Shown here one piece after another: positions 1 to 9,557 of a DNA stretch of 64,000 nt. The notes beneath the pieces are model-generated. The model had not been told where the DNA came from and made no database searches. It saw only the letters and a program-made list of their open reading frames with translations. Position numbers and translations under genes: made by a program. Source of the DNA: Craspedostauros australis (Eukaryota; Bacillariophyta; Bacillariophyceae; Mastogloiales; Achnanthaceae); the NCBI GenBank assembly GCA_026770025.1, contig JAMXDE010000014.1:186001-250000 (forward strand), given 5' to 3'. Every line of letters starts with the position of its first letter. The stretch's first letter is position 1.

Positions 1-449
1 ATTCAACGATGAGACCAAGATCCCAAAACCCATCACAACACATCACAACCCATCACATCACATCATGTCTTCCTCCAGAAACGAAGAATCCATCACATGC
101 TCCACTCCTCCACACCAACGATCGACATCAACAGCCACTCGTGCCCAGGGGATCCTCATACTGCGAATAGTCGTACTCGACGAAAGCATCCAACATATCA
201 ACAACCAGCGACGATCATACAATAACTGTGATACTCTATACTATAATACCCCACATCTTGGCTGTTCTGGCTGAACTGGTGATGTCAACATCTTGGAGAA
301 GAGGTTGTGCACGAATTCGTTTCGTCTCATCGACCCATCAAAGATCCAACCTGAGAACATTCGCATCATCAACAACAGCCCTCCTCAGAGCACCAACCGC
401 ACAGCGAACGCAGCCACAACGACATCATCACCACCGCGACACCGCGATC
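1..449. other. 5' flank of the interrupted plastid gene, no gene seen
   Basis: I see no supportable gene here. The first 65 bases are rich in short CATCACA-type repeats. The reading frame of the downstream gene is open back to about 228, but that part has no recognisable protein features. The ATG at 450 starts a convincing signal peptide, so this stretch is taken as promoter and 5' leader. Confidence 0.5.
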
Positions 450-860
450 ATGAAGCTTCCCATCCACACAACGTCCTTCTGCATGATGCTGTTCTCTACA
501 ACAAGACCAACCGCTGCATTCCAATCCTCAATGCCCCATTCGATATCACACAGCATGGATGCGATTCGCCATCAAGCAAGAATACCGATTGCGTCGCAAT
601 CCGCCTTTACTACCTCCAAATATCCTGCGTCCAAGCACTGGATGTCCAGCGACAGCCACGACGCGGAGCCCACGTTCACGAAGGGAAGCAAGGTGCAGGT
701 CGAGGTGGTGGACTTCGGACCGCTCGGAGCCTCCGTGGAATTGATCGGCATCGGCCATGAACAGGACAGTCTGCTGTCGGTGGACGACAAGCCCTACGGT
801 CTGGGATTGATCTTGCAGGACGAGATATCGTACTTCCGTCTGTTGGAAATCCGGGGTTAG
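450..860 (+). pseudogene. Plastid-targeted CvfB/YitL-like RNA-binding protein, 5' part, interrupted by a retrotransposon
   Basis: The start at 450 gives a hydrophobic signal peptide ending in TAAFQ, like the ASAFAP motif of diatom plastid-targeted proteins. A Ser/Ala/basic transit-peptide-like stretch follows, then an S1-like segment (FTKGSKVQVEVVDFGPLGAS). The host sequence stops at 840. The frame then reads seven codons of LTR to a TAG ending at 860, so the natural product would lack its C-terminal winged-helix domain. Leaving out the element and one copy of the target duplication (841-8356) lets codon 131 run on in frame to the stop at 8685, giving 239 residues. CvfB-family proteins are S1/winged-helix RNA-binding proteins. 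Plastid location is inferred. The element may be present on only one homologue, so this could be a broken allele rather than a dead gene. Confidence 0.82.
835..840. repeat. Target-site duplication TCCGTC (left copy)
   Basis: Six bases abut the TG end of the LTR and are repeated exactly at 8351-8356 after the CA end of the other LTR. Five bases do not match in register, so six is the true length. Confidence 0.93.
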
Positions 861-1521
861 TGTTAGTAAGAACTAATTGGTTGTTAGATCGTACTATTCA
901 GAACTGTGAGCTCATTCTCTTCAGCTCCTTTGCCTTTCGTTTCTCATGTAGCATCTCCTGCAGCAGCATCGTGTTTGATTGTTGTATTCATGCGTCTTAT
1001 CATCATGAATCAACGCTTGCATGCGTGAGATCTCATCTGTAGGCATCCTTGTCATGCACATCGTCGTGCATATCCGTAGCCATTCTTGCCATGCACCTCG
1101 TCGTGCATATCCTTATTCTACATTCCCTGCGGTACAATTCCATAGTCTTGTGTTTCGCTCTTGATCTCCTGACACCAAACTTTACGATTGGTGTCATGAT
1201 TGGTGTCATGGATGATGCCCTTTCTGAGTTGTTCTAGTCCCTGGCTGACACGTGCCATGATCTCCAGATGGGGTGATCATCAATGGGTCGGTCATCATCT
1301 TCCTTCACCTGATTTAGATATCGTGGCCTTTTCTTGGTTCACAGAGGACAGGCTTGTTTTCTTGGTAAGACTGAGGTCATTCCCGTGTGATTCGTGTCAT
1401 GGTTGGAATGGATAATATTCAAAGGTGTGACGAATAATATCCAAAGGTGTGACAAATAATGTTGGGAGTTGCGGCAATCATGGGTATCTTTCCGACAGAG
1501 TCGTACCCTCGATTCCTGACA
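841..1521 (-). repeat. 3' LTR of the Copia element (element orientation)
   Basis: This is a 681-bp LTR starting TGTTGGAAATCC and ending CTGACA on the plus strand. It differs from 7670-8350 at about five positions, seen near 1250-1350 and 1428. It contains an imperfect internal direct repeat (CTTGTCATGCAC.. and CTTGCCATGCAC.., about 1048-1105) and several short GGTGTCATG repeats near 1190-1210. Confidence 0.95.
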
Positions 1522-1531
1522 CCCTTCCATT
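1522..1531 (-). promoter_or_regulatory. Polypurine tract next to the 3' LTR
   Basis: On the minus strand the ten bases before the 3' LTR read AATGGAAGGG. This is the purine-rich primer site expected for plus-strand cDNA synthesis in LTR retrotransposons. Confidence 0.65.
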
Positions 1532-1596
1532 GTCGCATCGACAACACATCACTCACACTCTCACATCTTTCATAATTTCGTGTCCTCTCCTCTCCG

Positions 1597-4500
1597 TCAT
1601 TGATCCATTGTGGAACGCAGTTGGATGTAGTGATCCCTGTGTTTTTCATAGGTCTCCTTTTTGGTATTCTTTGTAAAGCCATCTGCGATGTTGTCTTCAG
1701 AACGCACAAATTTGGTTCTGGCCTCTCCGTTTGTGATCAGCTCTCGAATGAAATGATGTCGGATGTCGATGTGCCGTGTCCTGGCGGATGTTGATGGGTT
1801 GGACGCGATGAAGATCGCTCCAACATTGTCAACCATCACGTCTGCCGGCTTGTGCATCCTCAGTCCGATGTCGTTCATCAATTGTGTTACGAAGCGAATT
1901 TCTTTTCCTGCCTCCGACAGGGCGACGTACTCTGCTTCCGTCGAGCTGAGTGTTACGCTCCGTTGTGCCTTTGATCTCCATATGATCAGCACTCCTTGTA
2001 GTAGGACGATGTGCCCTCCTACGCTGATGCGATTGTCCTTGTCACCTGCGAACTCGCTGTCGGTGTATATCGCAATCTTCCATGCATCTTGGGTCAGTGG
2101 ACTTGGTTTCATCTTCAGTCCGTACTCTCTCGTGTCCCATACGAACTTCATGACTCGAAGCATTTCCTTGTATGCTGCGGCTGTTGGTCCATCCAACACC
2201 TTGGTCAGTTCCCGCACTGCATTGGCGATGTCGGGTCGAGAGTGTTTCACCAGGTATAGCAGCATACCTACTCCGCTTCGGTATCTGCTGTGTCGTTGCT
2301 TGTCCACTTTGGGTGCATCACTTTGCCTTTGGATGCCTTGCCCTGGTGTCCCAGGCGTTCCGTATCGTTGCAGCTTCACCACATCGCTTCCGAACGTATC
2401 GATGATGTTCTTTAGGATGTGTGGTTGGTTCACCCAGCAGTTCGTCTTGTCGCGGTTGAAGATGATCTTGCAGCTTAGGTAGTCTTCGAGATCTTCCTCC
2501 ACTTTGACACCGAATCGTTCCGCTCGAATATCCTTCACAAGCTTTTTCAATTCCTGCTCCTCTCCGATGCAGAGGCAATCGTCCACATAGGTGCCGATCA
2601 GTAGCAGTCTCCCTTCCTGATTCCGAATCAGCAGGCATGGGTCCACCTCGCTCTGTCTGAACCCTAGCTTGAATAGGATGTCGACGAGCTTCTTATTCCA
2701 TTGTCTCGCGCTCTGAACAAGGCTGTAGATGGTTTTCTTGAGTAGCAGGCATTCGTCGGCTTCGTGCCTCATACCCTTTGGGCATTGCGTGTAGATCTCT
2801 TCATCGAGGTCCCCATGCAGGAATGCTGTCTCAAAGTCGATGATGATGCTGTCCATGTGTAGTATCATCTTCATCGTGAGCATGATTCGATATGTTGCAT
2901 CATGTATCACTGGCGCGTGGTGTGCTGAGAAGTCGACTCCTGCGATTTGCGAGTATCCGCATGCCACGAGTCTGGCGCGGAATACCCCATTTCTCTTTTC
3001 CTTGAAGACCCATTTGGTCTTCACACACCGCCGATCCTTCGGCATCTGGTCCTTCTTGATCTTCTCCCATACTTTCCTTCTGGCCATATCATAGAACTCT
3101 TTGTTGATAGCTTCGCGCCATTTCTTTCTTCTGTTGGGATCCGCATGGTCCCAGCAGTCTTCGAATGTGGTGGGGTCCAGCAGCATAGCGACATTCGCAT
3201 GTTCTGCCCCTCCTTCATTTCGTTCGTCCTTCAATGCCTGGTCCGCAGCGATGATGTCATCTAGTCTCATCATTCCATGAGGTGTGTCTATCATCGTACC
3301 TGCGATATCTCTGTTGAATATTGACCCGTCTGTGTGGAAGTCGGGTCCTCCTGTTTCCGGTGGAGTTGTGATGGTCTCTTCGGGCGTCACATATCCCTTG
3401 CTGTCATTAGGTTCTGACTCATCACTTGATCCGAGATCTCGCTCCTCCTCTGGGATTGGGTCGTTGTTATACCCGGCGAGAGCGCTCAGCATCCTTGGTA
3501 TGCGTGTTACAGGTTCTGCGACAGGGGTGTCTTTGGGCTCACTCTCGGCCGCTTCGTCTACTTTCCCCTCGTCGTCCCTTCCGAATTCATCGTCGTTCTC
3601 TTCGTTCGATTCATTTTCCCCTTGGGCAGGGAGCAAGCCATCTTGCCCTCGCGCAGCGTCTTCAGTATCTTCTATTTCTTCGGCTCTGCTGCTGCGATCC
3701 GCGTCGTCGGCCTCCATGCTCTTGATGGTCTCCGATCGTCGCTCCCAAGTTGTTCTCGTAGCTCGGGTGTTCATACCCGACGTAGAGTCGTCATCTTCTA
3801 GATCTATCAGCACAGATCTGTTGGCATTCTCGATACCTCTGAATTGCCCGTATGACTGATTCATCCATGTCACGTCTCTCGTGATTAGGATCTTGGTTGT
3901 TGCGAGATTCAGCATTCGATATACTCCTTTTGCGTGCGATTGGCCGTAGCCAACGAACATGGCTGGTCTGGATCTATCGTCCAGTTTAGCCTTTATCGTA
4001 CGACCGCCGATGTATACCATGCCTATTTCTCCGAATTTTCGTAATCCATCCACGAATGTTGGGACGCGATTGTTGAAGAGAACACATGCTGGTTCTCTTG
4101 TCTTTGTCTCGATGATATTCTCGAGCTGAGTCGCGGTTCGGGCTGCCTCCGCCCACAATTTTCCACGCACTGTTCTCGGTAGGTGCGTTTGGTTGAGCAT
4201 GGAGCGGACTTTCCCGTACAATGTTGCGAATTTTCTTTCCACGCGACCGTTCTGTTGGGGAGTGGAAGCGGCGGTGTATTCAAACGTTGGGCCGAATCCT
4301 GCGCTGAGAAGCTGTTTTTCCGCGGCATAATTCTCTCCCGCGTTGTCACATCTGATATTTTTCACATGTGCCTGTTGGTTGGAGTGAAGCCATCGGAGGA
4401 GCGTGATCAGCTTCTCTCCGACTTCACTTTTCTCTTTCAAAAAGTAACTCCAGCAGTAATCACTGTAATCATCGATGACAAGGAGCCAAAACTTTCCTTG

Positions 4501-7500
4501 TCCGTAGCTGTGCGTTTGAACACTCGATGTGTCAATGAACAACCGCTCACCAATTTCCTTTGCTCGGCGCTGCAGGCGTTTTGTCATTGACTTCTGCTTT
4601 TGTTTTCCGATTGCGCAGTCAATGCATGCATGCAACTTGCCTGTGACATTCCAACCGTATCGTCCCGCTGTGCGAGAGATCGTGTAAGTGTCAACATGGC
4701 CTAACATTTTATGAATTTGGTTGATGTCCACCGCGGACCCGGTGGACACGCCGACATTGGCTTGGTCCTCGTGGGGAGGGGCGCTGATCATGTTCACTCC
4801 ACTCACGAAACCGCTGTGGGTTGCCATGAGTCTGTCGAACGTAATGCGTTGCCCGCGCTTCTCCAAGCTCATCACGACACCTTGGTTGCTGATGTCGAAG
4901 CCGTTCTCGAGAGCTTTGTTGATGCTCAAGAGGTTCACCCACAGGTTGGGCACGAACTTCACTTGCTTGAGCACGATGGTAGCTTGGTTCCCGTTCTTCT
5001 GCATCACGACCATGCGTTTGTCGCCGACCTTTGTTGCCTTGAGGTATCGGCCGCTGCCGATCTTGATGGAGTGGTTGGCCACTCGTACGTTAATCATTCC
5101 CTCTTCGCTATTGGTGAGGTGGCATGAGGCACCGGAGTCACCCAGCCATGTGTTTGCTTCGTGGTGGTCGGGGGCGATGGTATGGCGGAGTGCGCTTGCA
5201 TCGCCGAGGTCACCGATCACCATGGCCATGTCTGGTTGAGCGTCTTGGTGGTCACCGATCACCATGGCCATGTCTGGTTGAGCTTCGGCGGCTCGGTAGA
5301 TGGAGAGCTGGTTGAACTCCTCTGGGTCTCGGACTCCTTGGTCTCCTGGATGGTGCATCCACATCAGCATCTCTGCGGCATGCTGGACCAGGCTGTCGAT
5401 GAGCCCTCTGTGGATGGGTGGCAGGTTGAGCTCCTCAAGCCTTGTGTTAATGTGTTGCACGGCTTGCACCAGTTGCATTGGCGTGTACACGTTGATGCGG
5501 TGCATCATGTAGTAGAGCGTGCGAGGGTTCAGGCTTTCTCCGCCTCCTTCGGTGTACGCGTGCGCCGCGTCGCAGCACAGTAGGGCGAGCTCAGAACGCA
5601 CTTCATCAGCAACCATCATGTTGCTGAGAGAGTATCTCATTGCGACATGCAGAGGTCCTGCAGTCCAGAGCTTCTGGCGGCGCGTCATGATGTCTTGGAT
5701 CGTTGTTGGCGCCGCCCTTGCAGGGGGGTTTGCCAGTTGAATGAGGAACGGCGAGTTACGGCAGGTCTTGCACATGGCGTAGAGAGGGCCGCGCTGAAAG
5801 CACAGCGGGCACCATCCTGCGGTGCTTCCTCCGTTGCGGGACGACTCTTCGATCATTCGATCGACCAGAGTCCTTGGTTCGGTTCGAGAGTAGATGGTGG
5901 AGGTGACGCGATGGTCGACTCCAGGCATCGCTACTTCATTCTCCATGATGTCCCCGACGTTGAGGGGTTCATCCTCGTAGACGATCCCGTCGAAGAGGTT
6001 GTCTTCGTCGGTGTAATCGTCTTCGTCGCTTGATGGGAAATGCTCGCGGTTGATGGTTTCAACTGCAGCAACTGGGGGTCCGTAGTATCCGTACACACTC
6101 GGGGTGTGGGCCTCTCGTTCCTCTTCGGAGTACTCGACCTCTTCTTCGAGGTCGAGTCCGGTCATGTCTTCGTCGGTGGTTGCGAGGGCCATGTCGTCGA
6201 TGAACGACTCGTAGTGCGCCATGTCGGTGGTGTTGATTGTTTGGTTTTTCTTGATGTTCGTGATTTCGTCGATTGTCACGATTCTTGGGTTGGTCACATT
6301 TTTGACCTCAACGGGGTCGGTTTCGAGCTCGTCGATGGGGAAACACACCAATTCCTCGTTGTTGGCCGACTTGTCTTCGTCGGGCAGCCACATGGATTCA
6401 TCGGTCATCACGAGATCGATATCGTCTTCTTCGTCGCTAGCGAGCATCCACATGGGTTCGTCTACCACGACGAACGCGGCGTTGTCTGCCGCGGCGTCTT
6501 CGGGTAACCACATCGGTTCCTCGACCATCACGAGGGCGACGTCGTCGGTTCCGTCCATACCGTCGGTGGCCACGTTGGCGGCGTCGGCTGCTTTCATCGC
6601 TGCCTTCAACTTGAAGCACTCGAGGATCTTGTGTCCCTTTTTACCGCAGTACTTGCAGTTTCCGTTGAACTTGGTCTTGTCCTCAGTATCACTTCTCTTG
6701 TTCTTCTTCGTGGGCTTGCCACCTTTGTTCTTAGGCGCAGAGCGGCAGTCAGCCTTCTTGTGCCCGTAGGCGCCGCAGTTGCGGCAGTGGCCCTTGAAGC
6801 CACCAGTGGCGGCGAGAGCCATTTCTTCCTTGTTATTGTTCTCGCGCTTACTACCTCCTTGCTTGATGTGACGTGCGTCGTAGGTTGCACTCACAGCTTC
6901 GCGGATGTCTTCGATAGTCATCTGCTTTTCGATGTTCTCGAACTTGAGCTCGATGAGCTTCACATCCATTTCGTAGTCCCTCCCGAGAGCGTTGAGCACG
7001 AGCATGTGGTACAGCTCCATGTCCATGTTAACTCCCGCGTGCTTGAGGCGGTTACGGATCACCTCCATTTCGGTGAGGAAGGTATCCGGGTGTTCGCCTT
7101 TCTTCAATCGCATCCCGTTGAGTTGAGCCAACAACTTTGCCTTCATTGGCGCAGTACGTTGCTCGTAGATGCGCTCGAGAGCCTTCCACGCCTTACGAGG
7201 GTCTCCTCCCTCGTAGATGTTGCTCTCGCATCCCAACACAGCCATGAAGGCGACATCGCCTTCGGTAGTTTCATGGTTGATTGCCATGGTCAGTTCTTCA
7301 AACGCGTACTTGGCCAGAGCCATCTTGTACTCCGCCTTCTCGTCGGGAGACATGGCAGATAACTTCGAGGCCTTAAGCTTCTTCTCTTCGCTTCCCGCGA
7401 TGGAGGCGAGAGGAGAGGGGTCAAAAGCCTCGGTCTTCACAATCACTTCATCCAAGTCCTTGAGATACAAGTCTCCATAACCCTTGCGGTTGGCGCGGGC

Positions 7501-7590
7501 GAGGAACTTTGCACTCCAAGCTTTCCAGGAGGATCGCTTGCCGTCGAACATGATCATGTAACGATCGGTCTTACCGAGGAAGGACGTCAT
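1597..7590 (-). CDS. Copia Gag-Pol polyprotein, 1997 aa, intact
   Basis: One open frame holds all parts in Copia order. Two CX2CX4HX4C zinc knuckles (CRNCGAYGHKKADC, CKYCGKKGHKILEC) follow a UBN2-like Gag. A long acidic segment of roughly 480 residues comes next, with repeated MWLP-type motifs, a CX2CX9CX2C zinc-ribbon-like motif (CPLCFQRGPLYAMCKTC) and a 14-residue tandem duplication. The protease motif WLGDSGAS puts its aspartate near residue 818. The integrase has an HHCC zinc finger and a D-D-E core (FIDTSS, CDNAGE, QQNGRVER). The reverse transcriptase has YVDD at about 1668-1671, and RNase H has YTDSEFAGD and SSTEAEYVALSEA. The total is longer than the roughly 1400 residues typical of Copia because of the acidic insert. 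No stop or frameshift is present, so the element looks autonomous. Confidence 0.96.
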   Translation of the reverse strand: MTSFLGKTDRYMIMFDGKRSSWKAWSAKFLARANRKGYGDLYLKDLDEVIVKTEAFDPSPLASIAGSEEKKLKASKLSAMSPDEKAEYKMALAKYAFEELTMAINHETTEGDVAFMAVLGCESNIYEGGDPRKAWKALERIYEQRTAPMKAKLLAQLNGMRLKKGEHPDTFLTEMEVIRNRLKHAGVNMDMELYHMLVLNALGRDYEMDVKLIELKFENIEKQMTIEDIREAVSATYDARHIKQGGSKRENNNKEEMALAATGGFKGHCRNCGAYGHKKADCRSAPKNKGGKPTKKNKRSDTEDKTKFNGNCKYCGKKGHKILECFKLKAAMKAADAANVATDGMDGTDDVALVMVEEPMWLPEDAAADNAAFVVVDEPMWMLASDEEDDIDLVMTDESMWLPDEDKSANNEELVCFPIDELETDPVEVKNVTNPRIVTIDEITNIKKNQTINTTDMAHYESFIDDMALATTDEDMTGLDLEEEVEYSEEEREAHTPSVYGYYGPPVAAVETINREHFPSSDEDDYTDEDNLFDGIVYEDEPLNVGDIMENEVAMPGVDHRVTSTIYSRTEPRTLVDRMIEESSRNGGSTAGWCPLCFQRGPLYAMCKTCRNSPFLIQLANPPARAAPTTIQDIMTRRQKLWTAGPLHVAMRYSLSNMMVADEVRSELALLCCDAAHAYTEGGGESLNPRTLYYMMHRINVYTPMQLVQAVQHINTRLEELNLPPIHRGLIDSLVQHAAEMLMWMHHPGDQGVRDPEEFNQLSIYRAAEAQPDMAMVIGDHQDAQPDMAMVIGDLGDASALRHTIAPDHHEANTWLGDSGASCHLTNSEEGMINVRVANHSIKIGSGRYLKATKVGDKRMVVMQKNGNQATIVLKQVKFVPNLWVNLLSINKALENGFDISNQGVVMSLEKRGQRITFDRLMATHSGFVSGVNMISAPPHEDQANVGVSTGSAVDINQIHKMLGHVDTYTISRTAGRYGWNVTGKLHACIDCAIGKQKQKSMTKRLQRRAKEIGERLFIDTSSVQTHSYGQGKFWLLVIDDYSDYCWSYFLKEKSEVGEKLITLLRWLHSNQQAHVKNIRCDNAGENYAAEKQLLSAGFGPTFEYTAASTPQQNGRVERKFATLYGKVRSMLNQTHLPRTVRGKLWAEAARTATQLENIIETKTREPACVLFNNRVPTFVDGLRKFGEIGMVYIGGRTIKAKLDDRSRPAMFVGYGQSHAKGVYRMLNLATTKILITRDVTWMNQSYGQFRGIENANRSVLIDLEDDDSTSGMNTRATRTTWERRSETIKSMEADDADRSSRAEEIEDTEDAARGQDGLLPAQGENESNEENDDEFGRDDEGKVDEAAESEPKDTPVAEPVTRIPRMLSALAGYNNDPIPEEERDLGSSDESEPNDSKGYVTPEETITTPPETGGPDFHTDGSIFNRDIAGTMIDTPHGMMRLDDIIAADQALKDERNEGGAEHANVAMLLDPTTFEDCWDHADPNRRKKWREAINKEFYDMARRKVWEKIKKDQMPKDRRCVKTKWVFKEKRNGVFRARLVACGYSQIAGVDFSAHHAPVIHDATYRIMLTMKMILHMDSIIIDFETAFLHGDLDEEIYTQCPKGMRHEADECLLLKKTIYSLVQSARQWNKKLVDILFKLGFRQSEVDPCLLIRNQEGRLLLIGTYVDDCLCIGEEQELKKLVKDIRAERFGVKVEEDLEDYLSCKIIFNRDKTNCWVNQPHILKNIIDTFGSDVVKLQRYGTPGTPGQGIQRQSDAPKVDKQRHSRYRSGVGMLLYLVKHSRPDIANAVRELTKVLDGPTAAAYKEMLRVMKFVWDTREYGLKMKPSPLTQDAWKIAIYTDSEFAGDKDNRISVGGHIVLLQGVLIIWRSKAQRSVTLSSTEAEYVALSEAGKEIRFVTQLMNDIGLRMHKPADVMVDNVGAIFIASNPSTSARTRHIDIRHHFIRELITNGEARTKFVRSEDNIADGFTKNTKKETYEKHRDHYIQLRSTMDQ
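5208..5283 (-). repeat. In-frame tandem duplication in Gag-Pol
   Basis: A 34-bp identical stretch occurs at 5208-5241 and 5250-5283, a period of 42 bp. It encodes two copies of QPDMAMVIGD spaced by 14 residues, just upstream of the protease. It is a recent duplication that keeps the frame. Confidence 0.85.
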
Positions 7591-7669
7591 GGTGATGATG
7601 GTGAGAGTCGTTTTTTGCTGTGTTGGTGATGATGGAAACGTAGGATTTCAATCGTAACGTTTTGAAACG

Positions 7670-8350
7670 TGTTGGAAATCCGGGGTTAGTGTTAGTAAGA
7701 ACTAATTGGTTGTTAGATCGTACTATTCAGAACTGTGAGCTCATTCTCTTCAGCTCCTTTGCCTTTCGTTTCTCATGTAGCATCTCCTGCAGCAGCATCG
7801 TGTTTGATTGTTGTATTCATGCGTCTTATCATCATGAATCAACGCTTGCATGCGTGAGATCTCATCTGTAGGCATCCTTGTCATGCACATCGTCGTGCAT
7901 ATCCGTAGCCATTCTTGCCATGCACCTCGTCGTGCATATCCTTATTCTACATTCCCTGCGGTACAATTCCATAGTCTTGTGTTTCGCTCTTGATCTCCTG
8001 ACACCAAACTTTACGATTGGTGTCATGATTGGTGTCATGGATGATGCCCTTTCTGAGTTGTTCTAGTCCCTGGCTGACACATGCCATGATCTCCAGATGG
8101 GGTGATCATCAATGTGTCGGTCATCATCTTCCTTCACATGATTTAGATATCGTGGCCTTTTCTTGATTCACAGAGGACAGGCTTGTTTTCTTGGTAAGAC
8201 TGAGGTCATTCCCGTGTGATTCGTGTCATGGTTGGAATGGATAATATTCAAAGGTGCGACGAATAATATCCAAAGGTGTGACAAATAATGTTGGGAGTTG
8301 CGGCAATCATGGGTATCTTTCCGACAGAGTCGTACCCTCGATTCCTGACA
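7670..8350 (-). repeat. 5' LTR of the Copia element (element orientation)
   Basis: This 681-bp LTR is equal in length to 841-1521 and has the same TG...CA ends. As the 5' LTR it should carry the promoter for the minus-strand Gag-Pol, whose ATG is 80 bp inside. Confidence 0.95.
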
Positions 8351-8685
8351 TCCGTCAAGGTCGCAACAACCTGGATGTCGTGCGCGGTGAGATACTGCCA
8401 GCCTACGTGGCGGACAATTCGCGTGAAGATGGCAAGATGCTCTTCTCTCTGCGCGTCTACGGTGGTAAAGGCAAGGCAGATGAGGTCAGCACCAAGATCA
8501 TGGAGCAGCTCGAGGCATCGCAGGACGGGACGATCGCAGTCGGTGACAAGTCGTCGCCGCAGGACATCAACGCACTGCTCCCTGGCGTCAGCAAGGGATC
8601 CTTCAAGAAGGCGGTGGGCGCGCTGTATCGCAAGGGGATGGTTCAACCGAGTCCCAACTCTGTTGCTCTTGTCGACAAGTCATAA
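8351..8685 (+). pseudogene. CvfB/YitL-like protein, 3' part (winged-helix domain)
   Basis: This is the downstream half of the gene that starts at 450. Bases 8351-8356 are the second copy of the 6-bp target duplication. From 8357 the frame continues the host protein. It holds the hallmark of the CvfB/YitL C-terminal winged helix: GDKSSPQDI followed by KGSFKKAVGALYRKGMV, and a TAA stop at 8683-8685. It has no start codon of its own in a sensible place. A short in-frame ORF begins in the LTR (8254), but nothing suggests it is used. Confidence 0.8.
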
Positions 8686-8759
8686 ACTAGAATACCATAT
8701 GGTGGATCTGTGCACTCATCCGTGTCGCTTTCGTTGGCGACGTCACCACGTCCTGGACA

Positions 8760-9508
8760 TGTTAGGAATTGAGGGTACGAATTTGTCGGAATACCGGTAA
8801 TTGCCGCACCTCCCAACATTGTTCGTCACAGCTTTGAATATTATTCGTCACATGTTCGGAGACTATTTGTCACACCTTTGCATACCATGTCATTATGACT
8901 ATGACTAAGCATACGGACGCGATTGATACCTGTATAACCGCGAGGAGGGTAGCCTGTCCTCTGGTAACGTAAGGACGACACCCATGGCGGATCAGGAGGT
9001 CCCGATACCACGCCAACCATGGCAACCATCCAGACGACGACGTCGATCAAGAACAGCATGTCCATGGGCAAGTGACGCACCTTCTTCAGAGGACAGCACG
9101 CGCCCCTCCTGCGGACAAGAACATCCGCAGGTTTGGAACATCAGAAAGGATCAGAATATCCACAGGTTTGGAACATCACCAAAGGTGACATCGGCTATGA
9201 GACGATGGTGTCATGAGGATCAACAAAGGAAACATGAGATAGGCAAGCGCTCAAGACTGCAGATCCCTACCATGCAAACGTAGACAGCTACGACAGTGCA
9301 GAGACAAGGAAGCAAGAACAGAGCATGATGAATGAAGAGGGAAGCACCTAAAGAGACAACAGGACGCCCCGTGTCGCCACTGCGACAGATGCCTGCCATG
9401 AAGATGAAATCGAAAGAGAAAGTGAGATTGTGCTCACAGTTCTAAAACAGTACAGTTTCTAACAGCAGATTAGAATTTAGTACTAACTATAACCCCGGAT
9501 TTCCAACA
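8760..9508 (+). mobile_element. Solo LTR related to the 841-8350 element, opposite orientation
   Basis: The sequence starts TGTTAGGAATTGAGGG and ends CCCCGGATTTCCAACA. These are the reverse complements of the two ends of the 681-bp LTR. The inner part near 8800-8880 (CTCCCAACATT.GTTCGTCACA) also matches its reverse complement, with divergence. It is 749 bp long and flanked by the exact 6-bp duplication TGGACA (8754-8759 and 9509-9514). There is no internal domain, so it is a solo LTR left by LTR-LTR recombination. In 5'-to-3' element sense it reads along the plus strand. Confidence 0.9.
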
Positions 9509-9557
9509 TGGACACCGATCAACATTTCCGGGCTGGACTGGACTGGACTTGTAAGTC

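Larger units (their letters stand above)
841..8350 (-). mobile_element. Complete Copia (Ty1-like) LTR retrotransposon
   Basis: This 7510-bp element has two direct 681-bp LTRs (841-1521 and 7670-8350), both with TG...CA ends. It is flanked by the 6-bp duplication TCCGTC (835-840 and 8351-8356) and carries one uninterrupted Gag-Pol frame on the minus strand. The domain order is Gag, protease, integrase, reverse transcriptase, RNase H, which defines Copia. I count about five LTR mismatches, so the insertion is recent and the element may still be active. A purine tract lies against the 3' LTR. I did not find a standard initiator-Met primer binding site next to the 5' LTR; the sequence there begins CGTTTCAAAACG on the minus strand. 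Confidence 0.95.
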
